NCBI GenBank assembly: GCA_035771165.1
Contig: JAWNZC010000337.1
Location: 124,001-188,000, forward strand
DNA from: Paragorgia papillata
Lineage: Eukaryota > Cnidaria > Anthozoa > Scleralcyonacea > Coralliidae
DNA length: 64,000 nt
Direction: 5' to 3'
The notes under the pieces were generated by a model. It was not told the DNA's origin. It searched no databases and was given only the letters and a program-made list of their open reading frames with translations. This document shows positions 24,119-39,100 of this stretch, piece by piece; the stretch's first letter is position 1; each line of letters begins with the position of its first letter. The position numbers were made by a program, and so were the translations under genes.

Positions 24119-27100
24119 CTACAAACATAGAGTTCACTAAAGGCTCGTTTTTGTTGCGATTCTTCTCCTTCTGGCACATGCGATTAAATGGATTGACTTA
24201 CGAAGGTATTGAACATTTGTGCAGAGCGATATGAGATTCAATACTTTGGGGAGTCAGTCATTCAATCGCATGCGTCAGGATGAGAAAAATCGTGACAAAA
24301 ATCGCCTGTGTAAACGGGCCTTAAGAATATAAAGCTCTTTCTGCTCAAGGTTTTACTGTGATTTACCTGTATCCATTATTATTGAGATAATTAACGACTG
24401 CAGGTTTAATACGAGGTTTCCCATCACGACTTCGGCTTCCACGTCCAGTTATTACTTGTACAAACGACGGCGATTTTTTATTGGGACTTTTCATTTCTAT
24501 GCAAACAAAATAGTCACATTATTACCTTCGACGGGAAGAAATATTTTCACCTGACTGACTGACTGTCTGTCTGTCTGTCTGTCCGTCCGTCCGTCCGTCC
24601 GTCCGTCCGTCCGTCCGTCCGTCCGTCCGCCAGTTTGTTTGCCTGATTGTTTGTTTGTTTGTTAGCAAAATATCTTAAGTTATAGACGGAACTTCATGAA
24701 CATTTGTGGAAGAGTCGGTCATGGGCAGAATACCAATAGTTAAATTCTGTCATTTCTAATGTTACTATATTTTCATCACATTTTCACATTTTTATTCCAA
24801 TATATTTTACCTATTTTTAGATTATGAAAAAAACCCATAAGAACCCACGTTTTCGATCTAGCTTTATATCTAAATCGTTATTTTAATTAAAACTTATTCA
24901 GTATCTACAAAGGTATTTCGTGACAACGTTGGTGCAATGTCACTTGTGATGTCACAGGTGACATATTCCGAAGGCATTTCCAACAATGTGCCATTTTAAA
25001 TCTGGCAAATTTCCAGCTAGAAAAACATTAATATGACCAACTTCCGCTGAAATTTTGTCAATGCGTTTACACTGTCGTATAGTTTAAAATAATGAAAACA
25101 ATTTGCATTGCATTTCACCTTTAAAGTACCTGAAAAGCGGCTAGAAAATGTTAGATGGTAGTGGTACCGTTGGTACGAGTAAAACGTTTGACGTATTTGG
25201 AGAACAAAGCAAAGCGTTAAACCACTGACGCCTCAAGTAGTGGAGCACTTTCTAAACTCGCACGGTGTAAACTAACATTGTCGTACGGTACGTCACATAG
25301 GCCAAAAATACTAGAAAGTTTCACGAGAGCGGCCGCCATTTTGCAAGTAGGGCGAATACAATGATAAATACTTAAAAGGGAATGTAAAGTCACATAAAGT
25401 GCCTCTAACCCCAAAAAACTTTTTTAGCTATATCAGATCGCGGTATAATTTCTAGTGTTTCTGCGAGAAAAAAAATTTAATTTCTTAAAAATTTCCGATT
25501 TTTATGGCAGTTTGAAATTGGCAAAACTGCGATCTTAGCTGGCACACTTAAAACGAAAATAATTCGTTTCGAGGAGGCTGGAACGAGTATATGCCATAAA
25601 TTTCGATATCTATACATGTTTGAAAAATGGTGGCCGCAATCGCGAAACCTTCTATTGGCTAACATACTCCGTGCCTTTAATTACAGTTACTTCTCCGTTC
25701 CATTATAATTTATCTTAAGTGAATCTAATAGATCACTAATCCCTATGACATCGAATTCCCGAAGGCACGAGTGAAATTTTTTGTTTGATTTTGCAGTGTA
25801 GAATATTTTCCCTTCATGTTTATACTCAAACCAATGTGACTCACGTGAATTCAGTACCGTCAGAGTGGTCACGGCAATATCTTGCGCATTTAATTAAATC
25901 AGATTAGTATGCATGGGTAATCATATGATAGCGAGTGTAATGAAGGATTTTACACTGCGAGTGATATTTGAAAATTGAACCAAAATTGCACGAGCCGTAA
26001 GCGAGTGCAATTTGGATAAATTTTGAAATATCAGGCGAGTAGTGTAAAATCCTTCATTGCACGAGCAAAATCATATGATTACTTATTTATAATATTCATG
26101 ACAAAATTACAATGTTATGACTACTAACTACTTAATAACCGAGAGTGAGGTCTTTACGGTAAAATATTAAACCGAGGTCTTGCTGTATTGACCGAGCGAT
26201 AGCGAGGATAATACGTTCAAGACCGAGGCACTTTTTTGGCACTTTTTATTTCAAAATCAGTCTTGTATTTCTTGGTCTTCGATTCCTTTAACTTCGTCAA
26301 AACACCGAACTAGCGTTATTTTCTTCTGTTTCTTTCTCGTCTGAATACTAGAATTTACTTTTGCAATGTTCATCGTCGTTTATTTCATTTATTTTCGTCG
26401 TTTTTCAGCAATAAATGATTCTTATTAGGATTTTTTGTTTGTTTCCAATCGTAGGGCATTAATAATTTTCATAATGCTCGCGGGCATTACGGAGAAATCT
26501 CGCCACGTCAGCAACCAATCACAGCGCGTGATTTTACCGGAAGTAATCCGTGCCATATAATAAATTGTCGTAATTTCTTTGTTCATTTAAATGTTTAACT
26601 GCTATTATGATCGCAATGCTTTAACAATGGTATTTCAACAGTGTCAGTTAATTTTCCAACAAGAAATCTTCTTGCAAGTAACTGGAAGAAACCACAAACA
26701 TCAAACTTGCTTTTTAAAATACTTTACCTTGCAAAATGGGTTTGAAAATATTAAATGGTATTCTCAATTCATAGTGTACCACGTTGGAAAACTGAAAATA
26801 ATTACTGCCATGAGTGCCATCTGTCCACTTCAAAATAGACCGCCATTTTGCATTTTACCACCGTTACCATGGTAACATTAATTTGCACCTTACAATTAGC
26901 GTGCCTCGGTAGGAATAAATTATAAAAAATCATATTTTTTCCTCTAAAACGTTTTGCCTCATTCTAGTTCCTTGCACAGCCCAAGTGTTACTCTTGAGTA
27001 TTGAGAAGTATTAGACAGTCCACAAGTTTCAGGGGGGGATAAATCTTTGTTCTAGTAAGTTCAGAAATTCTAATTTGCATTAAATTTGCATATTACAAGG

Positions 27101-30100
27101 TCCAGAAACACAAATGCTGCACGTGTAAAACTTTTCAATTAGCAGCACTGACATTAGGGCTATGCAAGGAACTAGAATGAGGCACAAACGTTCTAGAGGA
27201 AAAAATATGATTTTTTATAATTTATTCCTATCGAGCCACCTTAACGATTTAATTTGCACTCCTCTTAACCAATCAGATGTCATGCATACTACAAAATACA
27301 TTATATGTTTTTACCTTGTTTTCTTTCCTCGAGGACAGCTTCTAGGATCTGAATAGCTTCACTGACATGAAGCTCGTGAAGATCCAATGTATTGGATGTG
27401 CGTAAATCACTATTCCTATAATAAGCATCAATAATTTTTTTTAAGAAATTTGTTACGTCACTATTTGTTGTCAATATAAATTTCCGAGTTTCCAGAAAAA
27501 ACTTTAAATTTGCTTGGTAATGAAGTTTCTATCCGCCGAAAGAAACCAATAAAAATCCTCCTTTTAACTAGACGAATATACATCAACAATAGCAATAATG
27601 GCGTCAAGACCTGACAATAGAGAGCTTAAGCATATTAGGCGTTTTTGAGACACGGACGGTGACCGGAAGAACAGGAATACAATACAGAACTACTGAACCG
27701 CGTAATTCTTTGAAAAGACTTTTTTACCCAAAACAAAGGCTATGAATAATCAAATATCTAAACTGTTAGCTCATAAGCTGAAATGTCATCTTTATATAAA
27801 AATACAGATCCTTTATTTTATATTGTAATGTAATGAAATTATCCGCCTTAAAATACAAGTTTTCTACTTTAAAAGGAGTATGTCACATTGTAGTAAGCAA
27901 CGATGACAGGCCTCAACGTTCTAGAAGTTCCCGTCGTCTCAAGAACGTGAAAATGCTCTCAATGACGTCTTGTGTAGAACGACGACGGCGTTCACTTTGC
28001 TCTTGGAATTTTAAATTGCTCATTATCATTGTTTTGAATGAAAAATGCTATTGAATTAAAACGCCGTCCGTGGCTGTAAAACGTCTGTTGCTTAAGCTCT
28101 CTATCGTGTGCGAATAACGAGAAACTAAAGCTAATAAATGGCTATAAGACGATGTACTTTGCCGAACAACAATTTGTAATCATTTTTCATGATTTTCTTA
28201 CACTGCTAAAGTCTAGACTCGAGCGGGAGTGAAATCGCACCTTCGGATACCGTGCGCCTCTACCTGTTGGAGCCAGGGATTGGAGGAGAGTTTTACCCAA
28301 CTTAAGTGCACAAGATATTCTCGACAACTTAAACGCTAATCCGTGAGGAAGTGCAGTGTTTCAATTCTATTACAGAACCATCCTCAGAGATATATGAGAA
28401 AATTTTTCATGATTTTCTTACACTGCTAAAGTCACCCAAAAAATTCGGCTGACTCGAGCGGGATTTGAAATTCGAGATACCAGTCCGCCGCTCTACCTGT
28501 TGAGCTATCGAGCCGCACAGGGATCGGTTGACTTTAGCAGTGTAAGAAATCATGAAAAACGTTCTCATGTTTCTCTGAGGATGATTCTGTAATAGAATTG
28601 AAACACTGCACTTCCTCACGGATTAGCGTTTAAGTTGTCGCGAGAATATCTCTTGCACTTAAGGATAAAACTCGCCTCCAATCCCTGTGCGGCTCGATAG
28701 CTCAACAGGTAGAGCGGCGGACCGGTATCCCGAAGGTGCGAGTTCAAATCCCGCTCGAGTTGACTTTAGCAGTGTAAGAAAATCATGAAAAATGTTCTCA
28801 TGTTTCTCTGAGGATGGTTCTGTAATTGTGATCATTAATTTATAGAATTTAGTCGCCAAAGACAACGCACCGGTAAGACACTCTAACCATTGAGCTACTG
28901 GGACCATTGAACTAAAAATAACTGGAACGCTACGTTCAACCGGAAGTTTGAAGCCAAATTATGCGAGTCGTACCCAGCCTTTCCACGAAAAAAACAAACA
29001 TGGCCAAAACAAAAAAGTAGAAACACGCGTGGAAGTGCGTGTCTGGGAGTCAAAACTGGCTTCATGGGAGTCAAATTTTGGCTTCAAGATTTGTATGCGC
29101 AGTTTACTGAACGTAGCGTTCCAGTTATTTTTAGTTCAATGACTGGGACTCAGATGGTTTGAACGTGTATTGATCGATGTATGTGATGTATGCGAGTGTA
29201 TGTCACATATACTTGTGCCTTTATCATGGTCATAAAAGCGTGATGATAAAAACGATATATCCCGGAACATATCGTTTTTATCACTCGCTGTCCTGATAAA
29301 AAACACAAGTTTGTGATAAACAGCTTATCACATTCGTGACTCGGTGATATCAGTTTTATCGCTTTCAGGACGATATCATAATTGTCCCTCGTTCGCTGCG
29401 CTCACCACATGGCAATAGGCCATTTACACGATGGCGTTGGGTGACTACAATTACCAGAATGCTTTGCCATGCTTTTTGCATTGCATGAATTGATATTCGA
29501 GTAAATTAATATTCTGGTGACAAAAGTGTTTCTGGGAATTGTAAAATTTTAAATATTTATCGTTTTACGGCCTTTTATGCAAGCCCATTCAACCTCCTGT
29601 GAGATTGTGTTTTAGTTGTAATAGTAAAAATTCAACAACTAAAAGTATTTGGAATTTTTACAAACCCAGACACACTTTTTTTGCTGTGATATTTATCTAC
29701 CAAACTGCCAATTTTCAGAGCATTATAGTAAATAGTTGTTCGCTTATAGCATTTCGAATTGGAATGAGAACTTTAATAAACAGAAGCGCTATTTTTTGTT
29801 TGCATTGATAAAATAACCAAATGTTTTGTTGCAGTCTTGTAGCCAGTTATATCAGCTTTCGAATAATGTGTAGGTTTTGGTATATGCAATAAACGGAGGG
29901 AGCGCTTAACTTGGCCGTGTAAACGCAACGGGATTGAAAATACGCTTGCTATTAATACGGTGTTATTAATATGATTAAATGCATTTTTTTGCCCTGCTGT
30001 AGAAGCTTCCATCTCGCTATTCTTTGTTTGTTTCTTTCTTTTAGCTATTACTCTTTCTCGTGTATACCGATGTCTTCCGTTGTTCTTTGACGCACGCTAC

Positions 30101-33100
30101 CCATACGAAGCTTCCAAAACCAAAAATATAGCTCATCCGCCATGCTGAATAATGGTGTACGTGTTTTAGTAAGGGATTATTAAATGACCGTGTAAACGCA
30201 CCAAGGTGGCGCATTTTAAGCACGCTTAACTTAAGCAAGCGTTCTTAAATTTTGGCCGTGTAAACAGGGCTAAATACACCCAACTTTCATATCGTCGAAA
30301 ACACCTACTGGATCCTTACGTTTTCTTGAAAATTGCCCCTTGCTATAGATGTTGTTATCAAATAATAATACTGAGTTTTTTAAAGAAGAACATTGACAAG
30401 CAAAGACAAAATACAATAAACTAAAATGAAGAGACGATGAATAAAGTGAAATGAAGTAAACATATATAAAATCTAAAATAAACAAACCTGGTTTCCATAA
30501 TTTTCTCCGCTGCACGACGATTGGCTTCTTTTATTTTGTCAAAGTGTACCTGAGCCTTTAAAGAAAGGAAGAGAAACAGTGAAAAAGAGGACCTGAACTA
30601 TAGAGACAAATTGTAGCAATACAACTTAATTATTTAATGCATATAGACAGGTTTCCTGGAAATATCCACAATATATATAATCCTTTGGCGTTAGAGTAAA
30701 AATATCTGGTATTATAAACAGAATAAACTTATCTGGCGTTAGACAGAGTAAAATTATCTGGTATTAGACAGAATAAATTTTCAGGTATTAAACAGAATAA
30801 AATTATCTGGTATTAAACAGTCCTTACCAGTCTGTTTATCGGATAAACTCGAGGCTGTACAGAAACGTACGTCATTTAAAATCATGTACCCAAAGCTGCA
30901 TTACACAGAAGCGCTCTCTACCTCTGGCTGCATCGAACTTAGTGAAAGGCGTTTTAAGATATGCGAGAAAGTCTTTAACAAGATCTGTTCTCCCAGCTCA
31001 CGTTTACACCACCTCATTCCTCCGACGAGGGTCAGTATTCACGGCCGCTCACTACGTAATAGTAATAGACCATCTTTATATAAGTGTCGTACTGAACGTT
31101 TTAAACGAAGTTTTTTTTCAATGATGTGTAATAACTAGTCCACTGCATGTGTTTAGCCTTTTTATTCTATAGATTTTTATATTATAATATAATATATTAT
31201 AGCTACATTATATACTTACACATAATCTTTCGAATCCCAATTTTTATATTTCTATACTGATAATATGATGTATCAAGTCTCCTTTTAAATGTAATTTTTT
31301 TCAACCTTGTTAAATTTTATATTATTGTAACAGAATCGCAATTCACTGATGTGCAATGATTTTGAATTAAAATCTCATTATTAAATCTCATTATTATAAT
31401 AAAATTATTTGGCGTTAGACAGAGTAAAATTATGTCGCGTTAGACAGAAACAAAATTATCTGGTATTAAACAGAATAAAATTATCTGGCGTTAGACAGAG
31501 TAAAATTATCTGGTATTAAACAGAATGAAATTATCTGGCGTTAGACAGAGTAAAATGATCTAGCATTAAACAGAATGAAATTATCTGGCGTTAGACAGAG
31601 TAAAATTATCTGGTATTAAACAGAATGAAATTATCTGGCGTTAGACAGAGTAAAATGATCTTGTATTAAACAGAATGAAATTATCTGGCGTTAGACAGAG
31701 TAAATTGATCTGGTATTAAACAGAATAAAATTATCTGGCGTTAGACAGAGTAAATTGATCTGGCATTACAGAGTAAAATCATATCTCGTGTTCGTCGTAG
31801 TCAGCTACCACTACATAGTTACTAGCTAGTGAATAAATAGTTAACTTTCCCATTCCCACAATGCTTTGCGTTTCGGGGGTAACAACCACTGACCTATATA
31901 TAACGGGACTGCGTGCTCCTATTACTTTTGAGTGGAGAAAAGTGTGACCATTTTCAGTTTCAAAATGGCGGCATTCATAAGGGTATAAATTTATATCTAT
32001 ATAGAAGAATTATAATTCGTTGGCCATTTCTGAATAAGGACTATTGAATTGAATCAGGTTTGGTTCATGAGAAGTTCGACATTTGAACCGGGCCTATAGC
32101 AGTGACATAACAAAAAATATTCCTGATCTTCGAATGTATTGTATTAACTATTAATATTCTTCTTACCTGATCGGCGTAGAACCGAGCAAGTTCTCCTTGT
32201 TTCCTAGAATACGCTAAAGCTGCTTTCTTTATAGACTGATCACGAAGCTTGAAATGTGTGTTGGCTTCAGCACGAAAATCTTCGTACGTTGGTTCATCTA
32301 GGGACTGGAACTGCGCTTCTCCACCATCCACTCCTAGAAAAGACAAAACATGACATGACATGCAATCTCATTGACATTGTTTAAATACGAACAATAAACC
32401 AATCATTTACCAGGAGGAGATCGTATTCTTAGGATGAATATAAGAGCCCAGCTCAAAATATACGTAATAGATCAAACACGAGTTTGAGTGTTTCATCTGG
32501 GGTTCCAAACACGAGAAAACAAATGAAAACCAAAGGCATAGCCCCGAGGTTTTTATTGTTTTCGAGTGTTTGGAGTCCCCTGATGAAACACGATAAACGA
32601 GTGTTTGATCTTTCTTCTCAAACGAGTATTCGCATCGCGGTGTTTTCTTCATTGATTTCAATATGCAGATTAAGAAATGTGATCCATTTCACTAGGAAGT
32701 TTCCTACAGGTTTTCATTGGGTATCAAAACTCATGCATGTGATGTGGTATACGTTCATGGATTGGCTACGATAATTCATGAATTATTAATGATTTGAAAA
32801 GTATAGATAGAGACATATTCATAAAGACATTCTTAAAAATAAGATTTAATACTTGAGCTGGGCTCTTATATTCATCCTACGAATACGAACTATATATGTG
32901 AACAAATCAGAATTTGTTAAATAAAAAGTTGTTAAAAAAGCTGATCGAGACAAATCTTGTCTTGTTACGTGTACAGAATTTCTAGTGCCAAGTGAACCGT
33001 GTTTATATACATGGAAAAAATCCAGCTCGGTTAACCGAAATCTTATACGTGGACTAACCCAGCTCACTTTTAAAACACAAGATAAAAATGAACAAAAAAA

Positions 33101-36100
33101 TATCTTTATTGTATACGATAAGAGAGCATCACGCATAGAAATAATATAATACAAAACATACTTTATTAAATTTTTGAACTAATAGTTTAATGCATTCATT
33201 TACCAATTGATTAATAAGAATTATTATATAAAATAGAGTGTTTTATTGATGTTTCCGGCACTAATAAAAACGATAATCTCACATGTGTGATTATTTATGA
33301 TAATCTCACATGTGTCGATTATCGTGAAACGTATTAGAGTTTACTGCTCTATTTTTTTGGGAAATAGGACTATTTTTTATATAATAAACAGAACTTGAAA
33401 TATGAAATTTATTTCTCGTGTTGACCAAGATATCTCACGAGTGAGCAAAGCGAACTCGTGAGATATCCTAGTCAACAGGGCCACAAGTTTATCAATTATT
33501 TGTAAGGTGTCACCCTCTTGAAATAAAGTTTTTATCTTATCTTATCTTAACACCAATCTCGTTCCCAGGGCCCACGTTCCCCTTACCCAGCGGGCGGGAA
33601 ACGAGAGGCTCTGGGATAATCCGTTCACGCCATCACAGGATTCTTGTTATCCGAAAGAAGAGTAATCGTGTTCATCAGCCAATGAAATATCCATGTGAAA
33701 CGGATTATCCCAGAGTCTCTCGTTTCCCAGGTGTGGAACGTGGGCTCTGGGAACGAGATTGAGTCAACACTCGAAATAAAATTTCATATTTCTGCGCATC
33801 CAAGTATTATTCTCTATTTTATACATACCTGAAAGAGGTCCATTTGTCAACTTAACCTATAAAAACAAATTTTATTTTGTTTTTAATTTTTTTGTTTTGA
33901 ATTTCTTAAAAGAAATCGCTTAGAGCAAAATACCAACAAGTGAACAAAACTAAAAAAGAACTAAAGGTGAGGTAAGACGGGCAATATTTTTCTTCAAGTT
34001 GAAAAGCGTTGTTGCACGTATTACCACCACCCACCTTAAGCATTGTCACACAACAATGATTTTGTTGCAAGTTGAAAAAATTTGTTGAAAAAAGCAGACT
34101 CCAGTTCTACTTGCTGCAACATGCTGATTCAAATTGCAACAAAATCATTGTTGCATGACATATAAGGTGGGTGGTAATACATGCCACAACGCTATTCAAC
34201 TTGCAACGCAACAATTTATTACTTCACCTTAAGAACTAGAGTTATTGCTTTATTGACATATTGTTTTTACAAATACACAACAATCACATTTAGACATTGT
34301 TTCCACGAAACTATTTACAAAGATAAATTTACCGCTTCACTTTTTTAATTGCGTTCGTTACCCTGAATAGACCACGATGTATTACAAATTAAAAATGGCG
34401 CCGCTGTTGGTAAATTGGTCGATTCATTGAGCCGAGTTTTTGGTGTTTAAGAAACTGGTTCCAGCAATCCAGCTATTCATGTAACATATCGTAGATAATA
34501 AGGCCCCAAACATAGACACCCCGAGGACTTTAAGATCTACGGCGACAACCTCAACGACGACGTTCTTTATACAAAATAATTATTTTTGCAACACAAAGAA
34601 GAGAATGAATAAGTTTTAGTCCCAAGAGTAATCACAACACCGTCCTCGTTCTTTATACAACGCCACTTAGAGCATTTTCACGTCTTCGGGACGACGTCAA
34701 CGGCCAAAAGATGAGAACTGTTGCTTGAGATTGACTTCAATACAGACACTATAATAATTTTAGCAGTAGTGGGGGGCGTCTTGGCAGTCATTAAACTAGC
34801 TTCAAATATCAAATATAATAGTTAGTTAACCGTGACTTCTTTAAATTGTAAAACGTATCTTGCGTTTTAACCGTCGTCGTCGTCCTAGCATCTTAAAGTC
34901 CCTAATACTTCCGATAATACGTCCCATCGGCGTATCATAACAAGTCTGCAGTATTCCAGATAAACCAGTCGAGCGGGACTTCGTATAGTAATTAATGAAC
35001 TGGGATAAGAAAAGAGATGAGTGTTTTTAGTAGTAAGTAACCTTTACGGCTTTACCTCGTGTTTGCTGTGTGGTTGAAAGTCAGAGGATCTCTGAGGTAG
35101 AATAATCGACGAGTCTTCAGTAATAGGAATACCGCATGATGATTGCACTTGTAGTATTGTTTTGTCAAGATTGTAGCTGAAAATAAAGAGTTTCAAAAAT
35201 TTACGACAGATTAGCAAACAAATAGGGAAACGTAATTAGAAAAACAATAAGGGCCTGTTTACAAGGAGGTAGGGTTACCCTAGCACCCGGGTCAAAGTTA
35301 GCCTGGGTTTACATGCAAAATTCCACAGGTAGGGTCACCCTGCTGCCCGGGTCAACTTTATATAGACGTGGTCAGTCATAATCAGCGCAAGAAACCTGGA
35401 ACTAGTTTAAAGTTGTCCCGGGTAGGCGAGTTATCCCTACCAAACGCGTTTACAAGGACAAAACATAACCCGGCTACTAGGGTAACCCTAGTGGCGTGAT
35501 ATGGATGACCCTAGCACCCAGGTTACCCTAACGTCCTTGTAAACACGACAAACAAAAAAAACAAGAAATGTACGAGAGCTAGGGTAACCCTACCTCCTTG
35601 TAAACAGGCCCTAAAAGTACATGACCTAAAATTTATTCAGTTAGTTAAAACCTTTTTTTCAGGTAGTGTTTCTTTCCAAAAACTAAGGTTCCCAGTGGTA
35701 CGGAATTAAAACTCACAATCCTCATTGATATCCACGGTCAATGCAATACTGTGTCTTTTAATAACATTGCGCTATCCCAGGTACTTCATGCTGATAAGAC
35801 TGGTAAAGTGCTGTTCATTCTAGAAGTCGGTCAAAGTTCTTAACGGGAGTACAAATACTAGTGTTCAAAAAGATCATTAAGGTGGCTCGATAGGAAAAAG
35901 TTACAAACAATCAGTTTTTTTCTCTAAAACGTTTCACGGTGTAGATTCGTGCTTCATTCTAGTTCCTTGCACAGCCCTAGTGTTACTCTTGAGTTTTGAA
36001 ATGATTAGGGGGTCGTTCATATGAGGCAGGCTAGAATAAAAACCTTGGAGCTACGCCCTATATGTCACGAAAATCTTATTACGACAATATTTGAGAAATG

Positions 36101-39100
36101 CAAAATCACATAACGAAGCAAAATTGGGTTTGTTTTTCTGTAGGTATAGCACACGGAGTATTATAATTCCTTTTTGTAGTCAAAGAAAGATTTTCGTGAT
36201 ATAAAATCAGCCTAGTAACCCCGCCTCATATGAACAGCCCCTTAAACAGTCCACTGTTTTTCAGAAGGGGAGAAATCTTTGTTCTAGTTTGTTCTAGTTC
36301 TTTGTTCTAGAAATCTTTCTAGAAATTTTCTAGAAATTCTAGAAATCTTTGTTCCAGTTCTTTGTTCTAGAAATCTTTATTCTAGTTTCTAATTTGCATT
36401 AAATTAGCATATTACAATAAATATAATTTATCCAGATACACACATGCTGCAAGTGTAAAATCATTCAACATTTTGGGCTATGCAAGGAACAAGAATGATG
36501 CACAAATCTGCACTGCAAAACGTTTTACGAAGAGAAATATAATTTTTAATAACTTTATCCTATCAAGCCACCTTAATCCATCTTAATGTTTTTGGGAAAA
36601 CAAACATGCATGTTGGAGATCCTCAGAATCTGTTACTCAGTCTGCCATTCTAGATACTTTTTTCAAGTGGTTTATGTTTAAAAGTAAATGTTGCTTCATT
36701 TGGGCACAGTTACGTTACTTTTGCTGCAGTTTCACACTGTTATTTATGCCGATGCAATTTTTTGTAAGTATCGTTAATAAAAAGATTGTTATTGTCTTGG
36801 CCAACTCGCGAAAGCGTCTTCACGAAGACTAAATAATTTATTAAGTCTCCGCTACGTCTTGAAACGCACAAACAAGCTAGTTTTGATGCTCTATCTGAGT
36901 TAATTTTAGCTATATTTATTCATACAGTCAAGTAAAGAAACGCGCGGCAGAACGAGTCAAACAGTTTTTCAGCCCGCTTTGCCGGGCCAACTCGGCAAAA
37001 AGTCGATTACATGGGGGAAAAGGGGAAATTTTCAACTCGCTTAACCGAGTTCGCTCGGCAAGCAGCAACTGGGATCCCGGCAAGGCGGGCCAGCTCGGTT
37101 GCCATGTAATCGAAATTTTGAAACAAGAGATGATAAATATACGAAGCGGGCCAACTCGGTTAACCGGGCCAACTCGCCTCATGTAATCGGCCCCTAAAAG
37201 GGTAAAAAGGTACTCCACCCAACTCGTCCCCAAAGCGTTCGTAAGAAAATTCTGCGAAACGAAAAAACGCTCTGGCAAAGACTGGATTTAAGCAGAAATA
37301 CGTTAAGAAATTTTTTATACATTTAGAAGATTTTCCGGCGAGTTCAGCACGCTGGAAGGACCAAAAACTCGGTAAGAGTAAAATACTTTTCTGCTTTTCA
37401 AAGTTTGCTTGCGTGGCTCAATGTTATCAAGTGACGGGAAAATTTGCCAAATATCTTGGAATATTTTGTCACGTGATCTCCAGCGTTTGCCAGGATGTTC
37501 TCTCGCCTCGCCTTATCTTATCACGAACACCCTAGGGACGAGGTTGTACTCCATCTTAAATATTCAATATCTACCAGATAGTGAAGACCTGAACTATGTA
37601 CATATCACTCACTTATTGGCTTCAAATATTTCATTGAGGGAAACTGCATCAATTCCTGGAAACATGCCATGAAGGCGAGATCTTTTAAGCTTGGTTGATA
37701 AGTCAAGATTCTCCTCTTTCCAATTTTTCTCCAGCTCCTTAAACACAAAAGCACAAACTTAAAACAACACAATCAACAAATAAGAACACAAAGGCGGCGA
37801 AACCACGAGGACTATAGCCTCAAAAGATGGTGCATCTAGAGGGGCTAAGCCCCCCCCTACAAATCTTAATCCAGAGATACTTCTAAATCTATGAACTACT
37901 CAAAAACTAAACTTTTTGTGAAGGATATATAAGGTATACTGATATATAACGTTATATGGTACATTTAAAAATCCAAACATTTTGAGGGACGCATGCCTTA
38001 GAACCACCATTCCCTAGAAAGCTTGGGCTACGCTCTCGACCTGTCAGAAACTACGGCCACGCTCCTTTAATCACAACCTCATTCCCAGTACCTTTTTGAA
38101 ATAGGTAAGGCGAGAAAGGCCCTGGCATCGGCTGGTGGACTCTGCATTTTTATTGGTTGATTGCTTTTCTCTAGAAACATAATTATGCATAGTTTTGTGC
38201 CAGTTATGATCAAATAGCTTCAACGGAACTACCAACGGGACCGCCATTACAATGAACCTCTCCCAGGGACTGCCATAACTCAAAATAATTTTGCATACTA
38301 AACTAAATTGCTAATTTATTACACCCAGTATTTCTGGGTGCTGTGACCAGCCAATGCCAGGCCTTTTCCCGCCCTCCCAATTTCAAAAAGGCCCTGGGAA
38401 CGAGGTTGCTTTAATCAGTGGCTTCGCCGCCCAGTCCTCCTACTTTCACAACGAGACTGTAAAAACGAGAAATATAAAGAGTTGGGTATGATGCATATTA
38501 TATCGTTAAGGCCTGGCCAAACGCTTTCAACATTTCATTCAACATCGTTCAACATTGTTGAATTCAACATGTTGAAAGCGTTTGGGCACCCGTGTTGAAT
38601 GATGTTCAACGTTGTTGAATGGTGTTGAACGAAAATTTGAACATGTTCAAATTTTCGTTCAACACGCGTTAAACATTTCTATTGTTCTCAAAATGTTTAT
38701 TGTTGAAAGGTGTTGAACGCATTTGACCACATTTCATTCAACTTTGTTGAACAGAGACATGCGCCATGCGAGATATTGTCAGGGTGAGAGCCTGGGCCAA
38801 GTAAGTCGTACTCGACAAAATGGCCAAAGTAGAAGTGCCAGCCGTAGAAAACGTTGATAAATCACAATCGCCAAGGAGATGGAAATAAAGTAGCAAGGAA
38901 AAGAAAAAACGAGACTAATCGAAGGAACCCCAGAATGGCAAGCACTGCGACACAGCGTCTTCTTTGATATAAATACATTTTCCATGTTCATTCAAAGTAG
39001 TTTTGCCGTCTAGGCTCGATTCCAGCTTTTGTGGTCGCCCGCGTTCAATTAATTGTCATTGATGAATGTTGAACGATGTTGACTCGTGCTTTCAACATTA

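Larger units (their letters stand above)
24497..27314 (-). other. N4BP2 intron, repeat-filled
   Basis: Besides the microsatellite: a foldback at 25905-26090 (taatcatatgat... ends), a tgaccgagcgatagcgagg fragment near 26195, and MITE 26899-27243 (ends tcggtaggaataaatt / complement). Confidence 0.6.
27410..30487 (-). other. N4BP2 intron, repeat-filled
   Basis: Holds the foldback 27619-28102 (ends AGAGAGCTTAAGCA), the tRNA-like cluster 28216-28763, the 28905 MITE, a hairpin at 29185-29330 (gataaaaacgatat arms) and gtgtaaacgc-type remnants at 29910-30265. Confidence 0.65.
30556..32166 (-). other. N4BP2 intron holding the 25-bp arrays
   Basis: Between the two blocks (30821-31397) is unrelated AT-rich DNA; a cactgacctatatata family remnant lies at 31867-31990. 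Confidence 0.6.
32334..33828 (-). other. N4BP2 intron with three elements
   Basis: Foldback 32422-32887 (ends ttcttaggatgaatataaga and complement); a block at 33235-33490 matching 39600-39910 reversed (acgataatctcacatgtg; gatatctcacgagtgagc); Mutator-like MITE 33554-33761. Confidence 0.65.
35177..37612 (-). other. N4BP2 intron with nested MITEs
   Basis: Contains 35251-35611 (Harbinger-like), 35879-36574 with 36007-36245 nested inside, and a gggccaactcgg-rich block at 36960-37190 (possibly degraded subterminal repeats). Confidence 0.65.

Noticed and set aside
31398..31780. CRISPR-like array
   Set aside because: No unique spacers: the 25-bp units are contiguous and the genome is eukaryotic, so it is a minisatellite.
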